Assembly (NCBI GenBank): GCA_036504975.1
Contig: DASXUF010000012.1
Location: forward strand, 16,894 to 80,893
Source of the DNA: Candidatus Binatia bacterium
Lineage (GTDB): Bacteria > Desulfobacterota > Binatia > UBA9968
DNA length: 64,000 nucleotides
Direction: 5' to 3'
The notes below the pieces were generated by a model. The model ran no database searches and was not told the DNA's origin. It was given only the letters and a program-made list of their open reading frames with translations. Numbering within the stretch: position 1 is the first letter of the stretch; the number at the start of each line of letters is the position of its first letter. Of this stretch, positions 32,503-42,147 are shown piece by piece. A program made the translations under genes and the position numbers.

Positions 32503-32715
32503 CTAGGGGATGATCTTCGCGCGCTTGACCAAGCGGTAGATCTCGTCGAGCGATTTTCCGCGCCAAAAGCGTTTGATCTCTTTGACCGAGTCTCCTTCGC
32601 CGCGCTCGAAGGCTACGAGGAAGCGGGTCGCTTTAGCGGCACCCATTTTTTTCACAAGGGTGTTCCAGCCTTCTCGAATCACTGCTTCTTCGACTTTCCT
32701 GGCGGGTTTACTCAT
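32503..32715 (-). CDS. antitoxin-like protein paired with a PIN-domain protein
   Basis: A 70-residue basic protein (MSKPARKVEEAVIREGWNTL, then FLVAFERGEGDSVKEIKRFW). I recognise it only as a small family often found beside PIN-domain genes. It begins 3 bases after the PIN gene stop, so the two are co-transcribed with the PIN gene first. That is the reverse of the common antitoxin-toxin order. DNA binding is plausible from the charge but no motif proves it. Confidence 0.6.
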   Translation of the reverse strand: MSKPARKVEEAVIREGWNTLVKKMGAAKATRFLVAFERGEGDSVKEIKRFWRGKSLDEIYRLVKRAKIIP

Positions 32716-32718
32716 AAA

Positions 32719-33192
32719 TCACCACTGCATTTCGCCGATGAAGTCCACTGGATTCAGAACCCTTAAGGTGCGGCGTTGGATTCCAATACTAGCAGAAAGG
32801 GACCGCTTCTTAAACCTCTTTGTTATTCCATCGTCACACGTCAGAAAATAACTGCTCTCTGCAAGTAGCGCACTTGCCACGTGCAATGCGTCGCGCGGTT
32901 GTAGCTTGAATCTCTCCACAACGCGTCTGGCTAGACCAAGTGTTTCTTCCGTCATGTCGTGATGGTCCTTGGCTAAATGGAGATAGCCGGATGCCTTCGC
33001 TCTTTTATCCGGCGATACGATCCCTCGAAGCTCGAAAACCAGGATTTCGGAAACGACTAAGGCAACCTCATCCTGGATTATCTTGTCCAAGATTCTTTCA
33101 AAGGCTTCCGTCTCCCGACGAATCCTCCCGATTGTCTGATCGTCGAACGGCCGGCAAAGGACGTTGGTATCTAGATACAGTCGAAGGGCCAT
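32719..33192 (-). CDS. PIN-domain ribonuclease (VapC-like toxin)
   Basis: A 157-residue PIN-domain protein. The acidic residues of the metal site are visible: Asp8 in LYLDTNVLCRPFDD, the glutamate in VVSEILVFELRG, the aspartate in LQPRDALHVASALLAESSYF and the pair in LTCDDG. Such toxins cleave RNA, often tRNA or rRNA. The partner is presumably the 70-residue protein immediately downstream. The pair and the restriction remnant form a small decayed defence cluster between two binding-protein genes. Confidence 0.82.
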   Translation of the reverse strand: MALRLYLDTNVLCRPFDDQTIGRIRRETEAFERILDKIIQDEVALVVSEILVFELRGIVSPDKRAKASGYLHLAKDHHDMTEETLGLARRVVERFKLQPRDALHVASALLAESSYFLTCDDGITKRFKKRSLSASIGIQRRTLRVLNPVDFIGEMQW

Positions 33193-33276
33193 AGCACAGG
33201 TTCCAGCAATAGCGTCGAGGTGCCCATATCATAATGGCACAACGTAAAAAAGATTGTGGCGGGAAAAAGGAGTCAA

Positions 33277-33292
33277 GCCGCCTCGCGGCGGC
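33277..33292 (-). terminator. GC-rich hairpin after the binding-protein gene
   Basis: GCCGCC-TCGC-GGCGGC is a perfect 6-bp stem. On the minus strand it lies 7 bases after the stop at 33299 and is followed by TTGACTCCTTTTT. On the plus strand it is followed by GCGTTTTTA. It could terminate in both directions. Confidence 0.6.
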
Positions 33293-33298
33293 GCGTTT

Positions 33299-34321
33299 TT
33301 ATTGTATCCCCAACTCCCTCTGAACTTCTCTCAGCAGCGCCATGTCGTAAGCCACTGAGACGGGTACGTTGGTTTTCCTGGTCTCCTGCTGGATGAAGCC
33401 CCACTCGATGCCGAGGTCGTCGTCGGTGAGCAGCCCGTTGGGACTGAATCCCGCTTTCGAGAGATCGTAGACCTGGGCGGCGTCTCTTTCGCCGATGTGC
33501 GCCAGGGCCATGATGATTTTGACCGTGTCGCTCCGGTTGCTCCGGACAAATTGAAGACCCCTCAAGGTCGCGCGCAGCACGCGTTTGATCATTTCCGGCT
33601 GGCTTTTGATTTTGCTCTCATGCGTGCCGAGCCCGGCGATAGGATGGGCAATGATCTCCGCCGTGTTGCCCAAAAGACGATAGCCCTGATTTTCCAAGAC
33701 GACGTTGGCAGGCGGCGGCATCAAACTACCCTGCACAAGATTTTTTTCCAGCGCGGCGATGCGCGCCCCGGTCGCGCCCATCGCGAGCAATTGATACTCG
33801 CCTTTTTTAAGGCCCAGGTGCTGGAGGTGCTTCTCCGTGAGGATCGCCTGCGTGTTGCCGAAGGAGCTGACGGCCAACACCTTGCCCTTGAGGTCGGCGG
33901 CGGTTTTGATCTCGGGCCGGACGACGAGAGAGAAAAGCGGGCGCGTGTTGAGACCCGCGACGAGCTTCAATCCCAAGCCTTGAATGGCGCCGTTAAGGAC
34001 GGGAGAAATGTTCAGCGAGAAATCCAGATCGCCGGTGGCGAGCGCCGCCGTGGCGATATTCCCGCGCATCTGAATCAACTCCGGCTCGAGCCCTTGCTGG
34101 CGAAAGAAGGCTTTGTCCACTGCGACCTTCACCGGCAGCCAGGTCATGCTCACGGCCGAGTAAGACAGGGTGATCTTTCTCGGCGCCGGCGCCGCCGCTT
34201 CGGTCGTCGCCGTCAGGGCAACCGCGACGCACAGCGACAGGATCGCGATGAAAGGAGCGTGACCGAAGCGCCGATTGGTCTCAGCGAGCGATCCCGGTCG
34301 ATGCGTTGGATGTTTTCTCAT
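33299..34321 (-). CDS. ABC solute-binding protein (NMT1/SsuA-like)
   Basis: A 340-residue exported binding protein. The signal peptide has an unusually long basic N-region before the hydrophobic core (FIAILSLCVAVALTATTEAA). The mature part begins RKITLSYSAVSMTWLPVKVA, with ATGDLDFSLNISPVLNGAIQ and LAVSSFGNTQAILTEKHLQH as fold landmarks. The start at 34321 lies inside the upstream SDR gene (41-base overlap), which suggests translational coupling. A start closer to the hydrophobic core is possible. A bidirectional hairpin follows the stop. The ligand is unknown and no permease adjoins. Confidence 0.85.
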   Translation of the reverse strand: MRKHPTHRPGSLAETNRRFGHAPFIAILSLCVAVALTATTEAAAPAPRKITLSYSAVSMTWLPVKVAVDKAFFRQQGLEPELIQMRGNIATAALATGDLDFSLNISPVLNGAIQGLGLKLVAGLNTRPLFSLVVRPEIKTAADLKGKVLAVSSFGNTQAILTEKHLQHLGLKKGEYQLLAMGATGARIAALEKNLVQGSLMPPPANVVLENQGYRLLGNTAEIIAHPIAGLGTHESKIKSQPEMIKRVLRATLRGLQFVRSNRSDTVKIIMALAHIGERDAAQVYDLSKAGFSPNGLLTDDDLGIEWGFIQQETRKTNVPVSVAYDMALLREVQRELGIQ

Positions 34322-35045
34322 TCCAGTCTTTGGCTTTGATCGTTTGACCCGTGACGAGCGGCTCTTCCTGGCGGCAGAGGGACAGCACCAGCGGGACGAC
34401 GATCTCCGGCGAATTTCCGCCGCGCCCATCGACGTCGACTCGGCCGCCCGGGTGAATCGCGTTGGCGCTGATACCGTGCTCGCGCATTTCTTCCGCCACC
34501 GTTTTCATCAAGCCTTCGACGGCGTGCTTCGACGCGCAATAGGGGCTCTTGCCCGGAACTCCGTGGCTTCCGGCGTTGGACGACAGGCTGATGATCACGC
34601 CTCTCCGCCTTTGCATCATGTGCGGCAGGGCGAAATGCGTGCAAAGAAACACCGCTCTCAGGTTCACGCCGAGAACCAGGTCCCAGGTCGCCACGGAAAG
34701 CTCGTGCGCGGGGCACATCTGGATGCAGCGCCACGGCTCGTAGAAGCCGTCGTCGTGTTGTTCCATTCGGAGCCCCGCGTTGTTCACCAGAATATCCAGG
34801 CCGCCGAGGCGGTCGATGCAGAATTGGATCATCGCACGCGCGGCGGTCTCCTGGCTGAGGTCGCCGGCGAAAAACTCCCCCGCGCCTCCCGACGAGCGAA
34901 TTTCCCGTAGAACGGTCTGTCCCTCGACGGCTCGGACGTCGGCGACCAGAACCTTCGCTCCCTCGCGCGCCAAGCCGAGCGCGATGGCGCGGCCCAAGCC
35001 GCTTCCCGCGCCCGTGACTACGGCAGCTTGTCCGGTGATATCCAT
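34281..35045 (-). CDS. short-chain dehydrogenase/reductase
   Basis: A 254-residue classical SDR. The cofactor motif TGAGSGLG is at 11-18, NNAG at 88-91, the catalytic serine at ~155 in ISLSSNAG, and Tyr169/Lys173 in YCASK. An acidic residue (Asp36) after the second strand suggests NAD preference. A C-terminal extension (KAKDWNEKTSNASTGIAR) overlaps the start of the binding-protein gene. The substrate is unknown; an operon with the binding protein is likely. The sulfurtransferase gene lies 94 bases upstream on the same strand. Confidence 0.88.
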   Translation of the reverse strand: MDITGQAAVVTGAGSGLGRAIALGLAREGAKVLVADVRAVEGQTVLREIRSSGGAGEFFAGDLSQETAARAMIQFCIDRLGGLDILVNNAGLRMEQHDDGFYEPWRCIQMCPAHELSVATWDLVLGVNLRAVFLCTHFALPHMMQRRRGVIISLSSNAGSHGVPGKSPYCASKHAVEGLMKTVAEEMREHGISANAIHPGGRVDVDGRGGNSPEIVVPLVLSLCRQEEPLVTGQTIKAKDWNEKTSNASTGIAR

Positions 35046-35139
35046 GACGCATTCTCTCCCTTGGCTCTCGATCGGCAGCGCGCGCGTTAAATGCGCGCTC
35101 TTGGCGTTGGCGGCATTGCGCGGGGCTATTCGCGGCGCG

Positions 35140-35988
35140 TCAGCTTGATCCGCCGCTTTTCTCCCACGGCTTCTCGATCGGCAGCTCCAGGCGGTCGCCC
35201 CATTCCTTCCACGAGCCGATGTAGTTGCGGACCTGCGGGAAGCCGATGAGCCTCAAGGCTAGATAGGTGTGCGCCGAGCGGTAGCCGCCCTGACAGTAAG
35301 GGATGGCCTCTTTGTCCGGCGTGACGCCGAGCTTCCCGTACATTTGCCTGAGCTCGCTCTCCGATTTGTATCTTCCCTCTGCGTCGAGGTTGTGGGTCCA
35401 TTCGAGATGGACGGCGCCTGGAATTGCGCCGCCGCGCGCCGCGCGGATGTTCCGTCCCATGTATTCGTCGTCGCTCCGGGTATCGACGATGCGCGCCCGC
35501 TTGTCGTCCAAAGAGTTCAGAACATCTTCGTACGTCGCCAGGAGATCTCTTTGCTCCGCGACGTCGAAGCGCGTGTTCTTCGGCGGCACGGCTTCGGTCG
35601 TTACGGGATATCCGGCTTTTTTCCACGCCAGGATGCCGCCGTCGAGGACGGCGACGCGCCGGTGGCCGAAGTATTCCAGAAACCACAGGCCGCGCGCCGC
35701 GCGCATGCCGGAATTTTCCTCGTAGAAAACGACTTCGGTGTCGAGGCTCACGCCGCGGAGCTCGAACAGGTGCGCGATCATCGACAGAAACGCCTTCAGC
35801 GGCGCGGGGCTCGTGTCGATCAGGCTCACGCCGAACAAATCGAAATGGATCGCGCCCGGAATGTGTCCTTGAGCGTAGACCTCCGCCTGGCGCACGTCGA
35901 TCAGACGCAGGTCGGCGTCGCCTGATTTCGCTCTCAACTCTTCCGGGGTTGTGAGCAGCTCCTGGCGGGTGTATTTTTTCTTTTCCAT
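35140..35988 (-). CDS. sulfurtransferase with two rhodanese domains
   Basis: A 282-residue tandem rhodanese of the thiosulfate/3-mercaptopyruvate sulfurtransferase type. The C-terminal domain carries the active-site loop YCQGGYRSAH (Cys232). The N-terminal domain has YEENSGMRAAR at the equivalent place with no cysteine, the usual inactive arrangement. LIDVRQAEVYAQGHIPGAIH and IVDTRSDDEYMGRN mark the two domain starts. The start codon overlaps, on the opposite strand, the start codon proposed for the divergent gene (a shared CCATGG), leaving no space between them. Confidence 0.9.
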   Translation of the reverse strand: MEKKKYTRQELLTTPEELRAKSGDADLRLIDVRQAEVYAQGHIPGAIHFDLFGVSLIDTSPAPLKAFLSMIAHLFELRGVSLDTEVVFYEENSGMRAARGLWFLEYFGHRRVAVLDGGILAWKKAGYPVTTEAVPPKNTRFDVAEQRDLLATYEDVLNSLDDKRARIVDTRSDDEYMGRNIRAARGGAIPGAVHLEWTHNLDAEGRYKSESELRQMYGKLGVTPDKEAIPYCQGGYRSAHTYLALRLIGFPQVRNYIGSWKEWGDRLELPIEKPWEKSGGSS

Positions 35989-37102
35989 GGAAGGCTATAT
36001 AACACCGCTCAACCGATCGCTCAAATCAGGCCTTCGCGCCATCACAATTCTGGCGTTGGGTCTGCTAGCTTCGTCGTTTACCTATCAGCTCGCCGTTCCC
36101 GGACGGGCGCTGCGATTTCCTCAAGATCACTTCTCTCATCCCGACTTTAAAACCGAGTGGTGGTACTACACCGGCCATTTCGAGACGGAGTCCGGGAAGA
36201 GCTATGGCTATCAGGTGACTTTTTTTCGCTTCGGGCTGCGCGACCGGCAGAAAGAGGAAAAAGCGCCGCCATTGTTCACCGATCTCTACATGGCGCATTT
36301 CGCGCTCTCGGATAAGCAGAAGAAAAAATTCCGCGTCGCCGAGCGCGCCAATCGCGGCTACAACGACAAGGCCGGCGCCGCCACGGACAGGTATCTCGTC
36401 TGGAACGAGGATTGGAAAGTAGAAGGACAAGGCGAAGGCCACGTCATCGAGGTGAAAGATAAGGATGTGACCTTGAAGCTGAGACTGACGTGGCTCAAAA
36501 CGCCGGTTCTCCATGGTGACAATGGCCTCAGTCAAAAGGCCGAGGGAAGAGGCAGGGCCTCCTACTACTATTCGTTGACGCGGCTCAAGACGGAGGGCGA
36601 GCTGGAGATCGCGGGAAAAACCGAAAAGATCCGCGGCCAGAGCTGGATGGACCATGAGTTCGGCAGCAATCAGTTGGCGGAGGATCAGCTCGGCTGGGAT
36701 TGGTTCAGCATTCAGCTCGACAACAATACGGAGTTGATGCTGTATCTCATGCGGCGGAAAGACGGCTCGATCGATCCGTATTCCAGCGGCACGCTGGTCT
36801 CGGCAAATGGCGCGACGCGGCATCTCGCGCTGCGCGACTTTCAGCTCCAGGCGCTGGAGAAATGGAAAAGCCCCAAGAGCGGCGGGAACTACCCCATGCG
36901 GTGGAAAGTCACTATTCCTGCCGAAGGAATCGAGCTCGACATCATTCCTTTCTTCCCCGACCAGGAGCTCGACACGCGCAAAAGCACCAAGGTTACTTAC
37001 TGGGAAGGCGGCGTCCATGCGCGCGGAACTTTTCAAAAGCAGCCAGTGCAGGGACTGGGATACGTCGAGATGACGGGATATGCGGGAAAGTTGAGGGTAT
37101 GA
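35987..37102 (+). CDS. secreted CrtC/AttH-like lipocalin-fold protein (COG5621-like)
   Basis: A 371-residue predicted exported protein. A basic N-terminus and hydrophobic stretch (LRAITILALGLLASSFTYQL) act as signal or anchor. The family hallmarks follow: HPDFKTEWWYYTGHFETESG, then GYQVTFFRFGLRD, and RGQSWMDHEFGSNQL in the second half. Relatives include carotenoid 1,2-hydratase and predicted secreted hydrolases with a duplicated lipocalin-like fold. Enzymatic activity is not established for this branch. The ATG at 35987 coincides with the divergent start of the sulfurtransferase; no ATG lies between it and the signal sequence, so an alternative start would have to be upstream. Confidence 0.85.
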   Translation: MEGYITPLNRSLKSGLRAITILALGLLASSFTYQLAVPGRALRFPQDHFSHPDFKTEWWYYTGHFETESGKSYGYQVTFFRFGLRDRQKEEKAPPLFTDLYMAHFALSDKQKKKFRVAERANRGYNDKAGAATDRYLVWNEDWKVEGQGEGHVIEVKDKDVTLKLRLTWLKTPVLHGDNGLSQKAEGRGRASYYYSLTRLKTEGELEIAGKTEKIRGQSWMDHEFGSNQLAEDQLGWDWFSIQLDNNTELMLYLMRRKDGSIDPYSSGTLVSANGATRHLALRDFQLQALEKWKSPKSGGNYPMRWKVTIPAEGIELDIIPFFPDQELDTRKSTKVTYWEGGVHARGTFQKQPVQGLGYVEMTGYAGKLRV

Positions 37103-37146
37103 CGTGCCAAGTTGTGGGTTTCAGCGAAGTTTGAGATACTGCCGCC

Positions 37147-37431
37147 GTGGTCACAACGGGATATGAAGATTGGAAATGTCTGAATGTTACCGTTAGCAAC
37201 AAGGAATCCAAGGCGGTCATCGAATACAAAGTCCACTTTTATCGCAAGACAAACGGATGGTACGATGAGGTTCGGTATGACAGCCATGAGATCAAAAGGG
37301 GAAGGAAAATTCTTGCGCCGCACCTGCATGTCAAACTCGCTACGCCGATTAAAGATCCAAAGCGGGGCGAAGAGGAACTGAGGCGGATAATCGACGAAGT
37401 ATTACCGGAGTTAAAGGAGATCACGCAGTGA
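37147..37431 (+). CDS. unknown protein, first gene of a coupled pair
   Basis: A 94-residue protein starting at GTG 37147 (MVTTGYEDWKCLNVTVSNKE). It has alternating beta-like segments (AVIEYKVHFYRKTNGWYDEV) and a helical, acidic C-terminus (EEELRRIIDEVLPELKEITQ). I recognise no named family. It overlaps the next gene by 4 bases. Pairs of this size and coupling are often toxin-antitoxin systems, but nothing in the sequence proves it. No good ribosome-binding site is visible before the GTG. Confidence 0.55.
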   Translation: MVTTGYEDWKCLNVTVSNKESKAVIEYKVHFYRKTNGWYDEVRYDSHEIKRGRKILAPHLHVKLATPIKDPKRGEEELRRIIDEVLPELKEITQ

Positions 37432-37697
37432 GTCGCATACTGGCTATAAGAGGGACGGAGGGAGAAAGGGAAGTGGACTATTCCTCTCTGTCCCTCAAGG
37501 AGATCCAGAAAAGAATCAAGGCCTACGAGAAGAAATACGGCAGCTATTCCAGGTTCTTGAAAACTTATGACTGCGAGTCCAGCCCGCCCGAGGATTACCT
37601 CACGCTCATCGACTGGGAATGCCTTTCGGACGAAGCTAAGAGCAGAAAAGGCAGATCCCTGTCGCTTGTCAAAGGCAACAAGGGAAAATCGCGTTAA
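37428..37697 (+). CDS. unknown protein, second gene of a coupled pair
   Basis: An 89-residue charged helical protein (LSLKEIQKRIKAYEKKYGSY in the middle, a lysine/arginine-rich end). It starts at GTG 37428 overlapping the upstream stop, preceded by a GGAG site inside that gene. YEKKYGSYSRFLKTYD and PEDYLTLIDWECL look like a helix-loop-helix unit. No named family is recognised. The pair lies between the CrtC-like gene and tilS and has lower GC than either. Confidence 0.55.
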   Translation: MSRILAIRGTEGEREVDYSSLSLKEIQKRIKAYEKKYGSYSRFLKTYDCESSPPEDYLTLIDWECLSDEAKSRKGRSLSLVKGNKGKSR

Positions 37698-37739
37698 CGC
37701 CGCTCCTGCTTTGGTAGTTCTCGACGCTATTTTCGCTCC

Positions 37740-39185
37740 TTGATTTGTCACTCTAAAACGCACAGAATCTCTCCTGTGCGTCTTGCAGCTAAAGTCAAAC
37801 AAACCTGCCAAAAATACCGCATGCTGTCTCCCGGAGACGGCGTGTTGGCCGCCGTTTCGGGCGGGCCGGATTCGGTCGCGTTGCTGCACGTATTGTGGAA
37901 GTTGAAGGATGAGTTCCGCCTCCGCTTAGAGGTCGCCCACCTCGAGCACGGCATTCGCGGCGAGGAGGCGCATGAAGACGCGCGCTTTGTCGCCGAGATG
38001 GCTGACGGCCTCGCTCTTCCGTTTCATCTGAGGCAAGTAGACCTGCCGAAAGTCAAAGTCGAGCGCGGAAAAGGCAATCTCGAAGAGATGGCCAGAGAAG
38101 CGAGGCGTGATTATTTTGCTGCGCTCGCCCGTGAACGGGGCATTCAGAAAATCGCTCTGGGTCACACGCGCGACGATCAAGCGGAGACGTTTTTGATGCG
38201 GCTTCTCCGGGGGAGCGGAAGAAAGGGTTTGAGCGGCATGGACCCGGTTACAAAGCTGAAAGAAGTCGAAGGAAGCCCGGTGTTGGTTCGGCCCCTCATC
38301 GAAAATTCAAGACGCGAGATCGAAAACTATCTCGCGGCCGAGAAGCTGGAGTACCGGACGGACCGCACGAATCGCGACGCAGCGCTCCTGCGCAACTGGG
38401 TCCGCCTGGATCTGCTTCCAAGGCTCAAAGAAAGAATCGATGCCCGCCTCGACGAGCGGTTGGCATGCACGGCCGACGTGATGCGCGACGAGGAGAACTT
38501 TTTGCAGGAACTTGCGCAAGAGCTCCTGCCGCAGGTTGCGCAAAAGGGTGACTTGCTGCGCGCGCCGCTGCTCGGGCAACCCGTGGCGATGCAGCGCCGC
38601 TTGGTCCGTCTCTGGCTCGAAGAAAATTTGGGGAGTCTTAGAGCCGTCGAGTTCGATCACGTCGAAGCGATCTTGAGTTTGATCTGCGACGGCCCGCCGC
38701 AAGGGCGCGTGGCGATTCCGAGAGGACGGGAAGCCGTCCGCAACTACGATAAGCTACGCCTGGAGAAAAAAAGTCGAGGGCGCCGCGCTGCGTGCTACAG
38801 CTATGAGCTGCCGTTCGAAGGAGAGTTAGCCATCTCGGAGGCCGGCGTAAAGATGGCAAGCGCGCGCGGCGTCTTATCCGAAGCGCGGCCGAATGACGAT
38901 CTCGAAGCCGTGTTCGATTCGAGCGCTCTGCGGCAAACGCTGACCGTGCGCAATTTTCGCGACGGCGATCGTTTCCAGCCGCTGGGGATGCGCGGCCACA
39001 AGAAAGTCAAAGAGCTATTCATTGAAAAGAAAGTTCCCCTGGAGGTACGCGCAACACTGCCGCTGCTCATCGCCGGCGAAGACATTCTCTGGATTCCCGG
39101 CTACGGCCGGAGCGAGATCGCCAAGGTCGGAGCGGCGACGAAAGAGGTCGTAAAAGTAAAACTTTCAGCGATCAGCGCCCGGTAA
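37740..39185 (+). CDS. tilS: tRNA(Ile)-lysidine synthetase
   Basis: TilS converts the wobble cytidine of tRNA-Ile (CAU) to lysidine, changing its codon reading to AUA; the enzyme is essential in most bacteria. The PP-loop SGGPDS is at residues 40-45 of this reading, with VAHLEHGIRGEEA and ALGHTRDDQAETFLMRLLRG downstream. The TilS C-terminal domain (TVRNFRDGDRFQPLGMRGHK) is complete. The start is uncertain: TTG at 37740 or GTG at 37776, just before the conserved VKQTCQKYRMLSPGD. Neither has a clear ribosome-binding site. It precedes ftsH, a common arrangement. Confidence 0.93.
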   Translation: MICHSKTHRISPVRLAAKVKQTCQKYRMLSPGDGVLAAVSGGPDSVALLHVLWKLKDEFRLRLEVAHLEHGIRGEEAHEDARFVAEMADGLALPFHLRQVDLPKVKVERGKGNLEEMAREARRDYFAALARERGIQKIALGHTRDDQAETFLMRLLRGSGRKGLSGMDPVTKLKEVEGSPVLVRPLIENSRREIENYLAAEKLEYRTDRTNRDAALLRNWVRLDLLPRLKERIDARLDERLACTADVMRDEENFLQELAQELLPQVAQKGDLLRAPLLGQPVAMQRRLVRLWLEENLGSLRAVEFDHVEAILSLICDGPPQGRVAIPRGREAVRNYDKLRLEKKSRGRRAACYSYELPFEGELAISEAGVKMASARGVLSEARPNDDLEAVFDSSALRQTLTVRNFRDGDRFQPLGMRGHKKVKELFIEKKVPLEVRATLPLLIAGEDILWIPGYGRSEIAKVGAATKEVVKVKLSAISAR

Positions 39186-39237
39186 ATCCGACAAGAACTT
39201 CGCTGCAAGCGGAGAGCTAAAGGCTGACGGCTAAAGA

Positions 39238-39266
39238 TTGAACTAAGGTATTGTGTATGTTACACT
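39238..39266 (+). promoter_or_regulatory. candidate sigma-70 promoter for ftsH
   Basis: TTGAAC (39238-39243), 17 bases, then TACACT (39261-39266), 33 bases before the ftsH start. A few degenerate GGCTAAAG-type words (39216-39236) directly precede it. Confidence 0.4.
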
Positions 39267-39298
39267 TTTTTTGCTTTGTCTTCTAAGGAGGCCTAAGT

Positions 39299-41140
<1,842 letters not shown>

Positions 41141-41229
41141 GCGGATCCTTTGAAAAAGTAGAGCTCTCCGAAATCCATCCCTCAACTCAAACATCGGCCG
41201 CAGCTTGAGGCGATAGTCTCGGACTGGCA

Positions 41230-42147
41230 ATGGAGAAGAGCCCTCCGGAATCTCACCGCTATCGATCCGCCGCGCGTGCGCCCGGCTTTGCGCTTTCAAC
41301 CCGTCATGGAACGATCGACATGCGCCGGCGCACGGCCGTCATGGGGATCGTCAACGTGACGCCGGACTCCTTTTCCGACGGCGGAAAATATTTCGCTCCG
41401 GCGCGCGCCGTCGCCCGCGGCGCGGAGATGGCGGAGGACGGCGCGGATATCGTCGACGTCGGCGGCGAGTCCACCCGGCCGGGGGCGCGTCCCGCTTCCG
41501 CCGAGGAGGAGATTGAGCGGGTGATCCCCGTCATTCGCGGTCTGCGCCGAAAGGTCTCGATTCCGATCTCGATCGACACGACCAAAAGCAAAGTCGCCCG
41601 CGCGGCCCTGGACGAAGGGGCGGATCTCGTCAACGACATCAGCGCGCTCGGCTTCGATTCCGCGATGGCGGCGCTCGTCGCGGCGGAGAAAGTGCCGGTG
41701 GTGCTCATGCACATGCAGGGCACGCCCCAGACCATGCAGCACAGTCCGGCTTACGAGAATGTCGTCGAAGAGGTCAAGACGTATTTACAGGGCCGGGTGC
41801 AATTCGCCGTCGAAGCGGGCGTCGAGGCCGAGCGGATCATCGTCGATCCCGGCATCGGCTTCGGTAAAAATCTGGAGCACAATCTGGCGCTGCTGCGCGC
41901 CCTAGGCGCGCTGGCTGCTCTCGGCCGCCCGCTCCTCGTCGGCACCTCGCGCAAGACCTTTATCGGAAAGATTCTCGACGTCGCCCCCGAGGAGCGGCTG
42001 GAAGGGAGCCTGGCGGCGGCGGCGGCTTCCGTGCTCGCGGGGGCGAACATCGTCCGGGTTCACGACGTGAAGGAGGCCGCGCGCGCCGTGCGCATCGCCG
42101 ACGCGCTCCGGTTCGGCGTCGCCGCGCCCGCCGGAGCGGGGCCATGA
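41230..42147 (+). CDS. folP: dihydropteroate synthase
   Basis: FolP joins para-aminobenzoate to dihydropterin pyrophosphate in folate synthesis and is the sulfonamide target. The signature GIVNVTPDSFSDGG (Asn42) and the second motif DIVDVGGESTRPGA are intact, as are DPGIGFGK and LLVGTSRKTFIG. At 305 residues it is slightly longer than usual because of an ~30-residue N-terminal extension (MEKSPPESHRYRSAARAPGF) that may be non-native; an ATG at codon 31 also fits. It overlaps cdaA by 4 bases. Confidence 0.95.
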   Translation: MEKSPPESHRYRSAARAPGFALSTRHGTIDMRRRTAVMGIVNVTPDSFSDGGKYFAPARAVARGAEMAEDGADIVDVGGESTRPGARPASAEEEIERVIPVIRGLRRKVSIPISIDTTKSKVARAALDEGADLVNDISALGFDSAMAALVAAEKVPVVLMHMQGTPQTMQHSPAYENVVEEVKTYLQGRVQFAVEAGVEAERIIVDPGIGFGKNLEHNLALLRALGALAALGRPLLVGTSRKTFIGKILDVAPEERLEGSLAAAAASVLAGANIVRVHDVKEAARAVRIADALRFGVAAPAGAGP

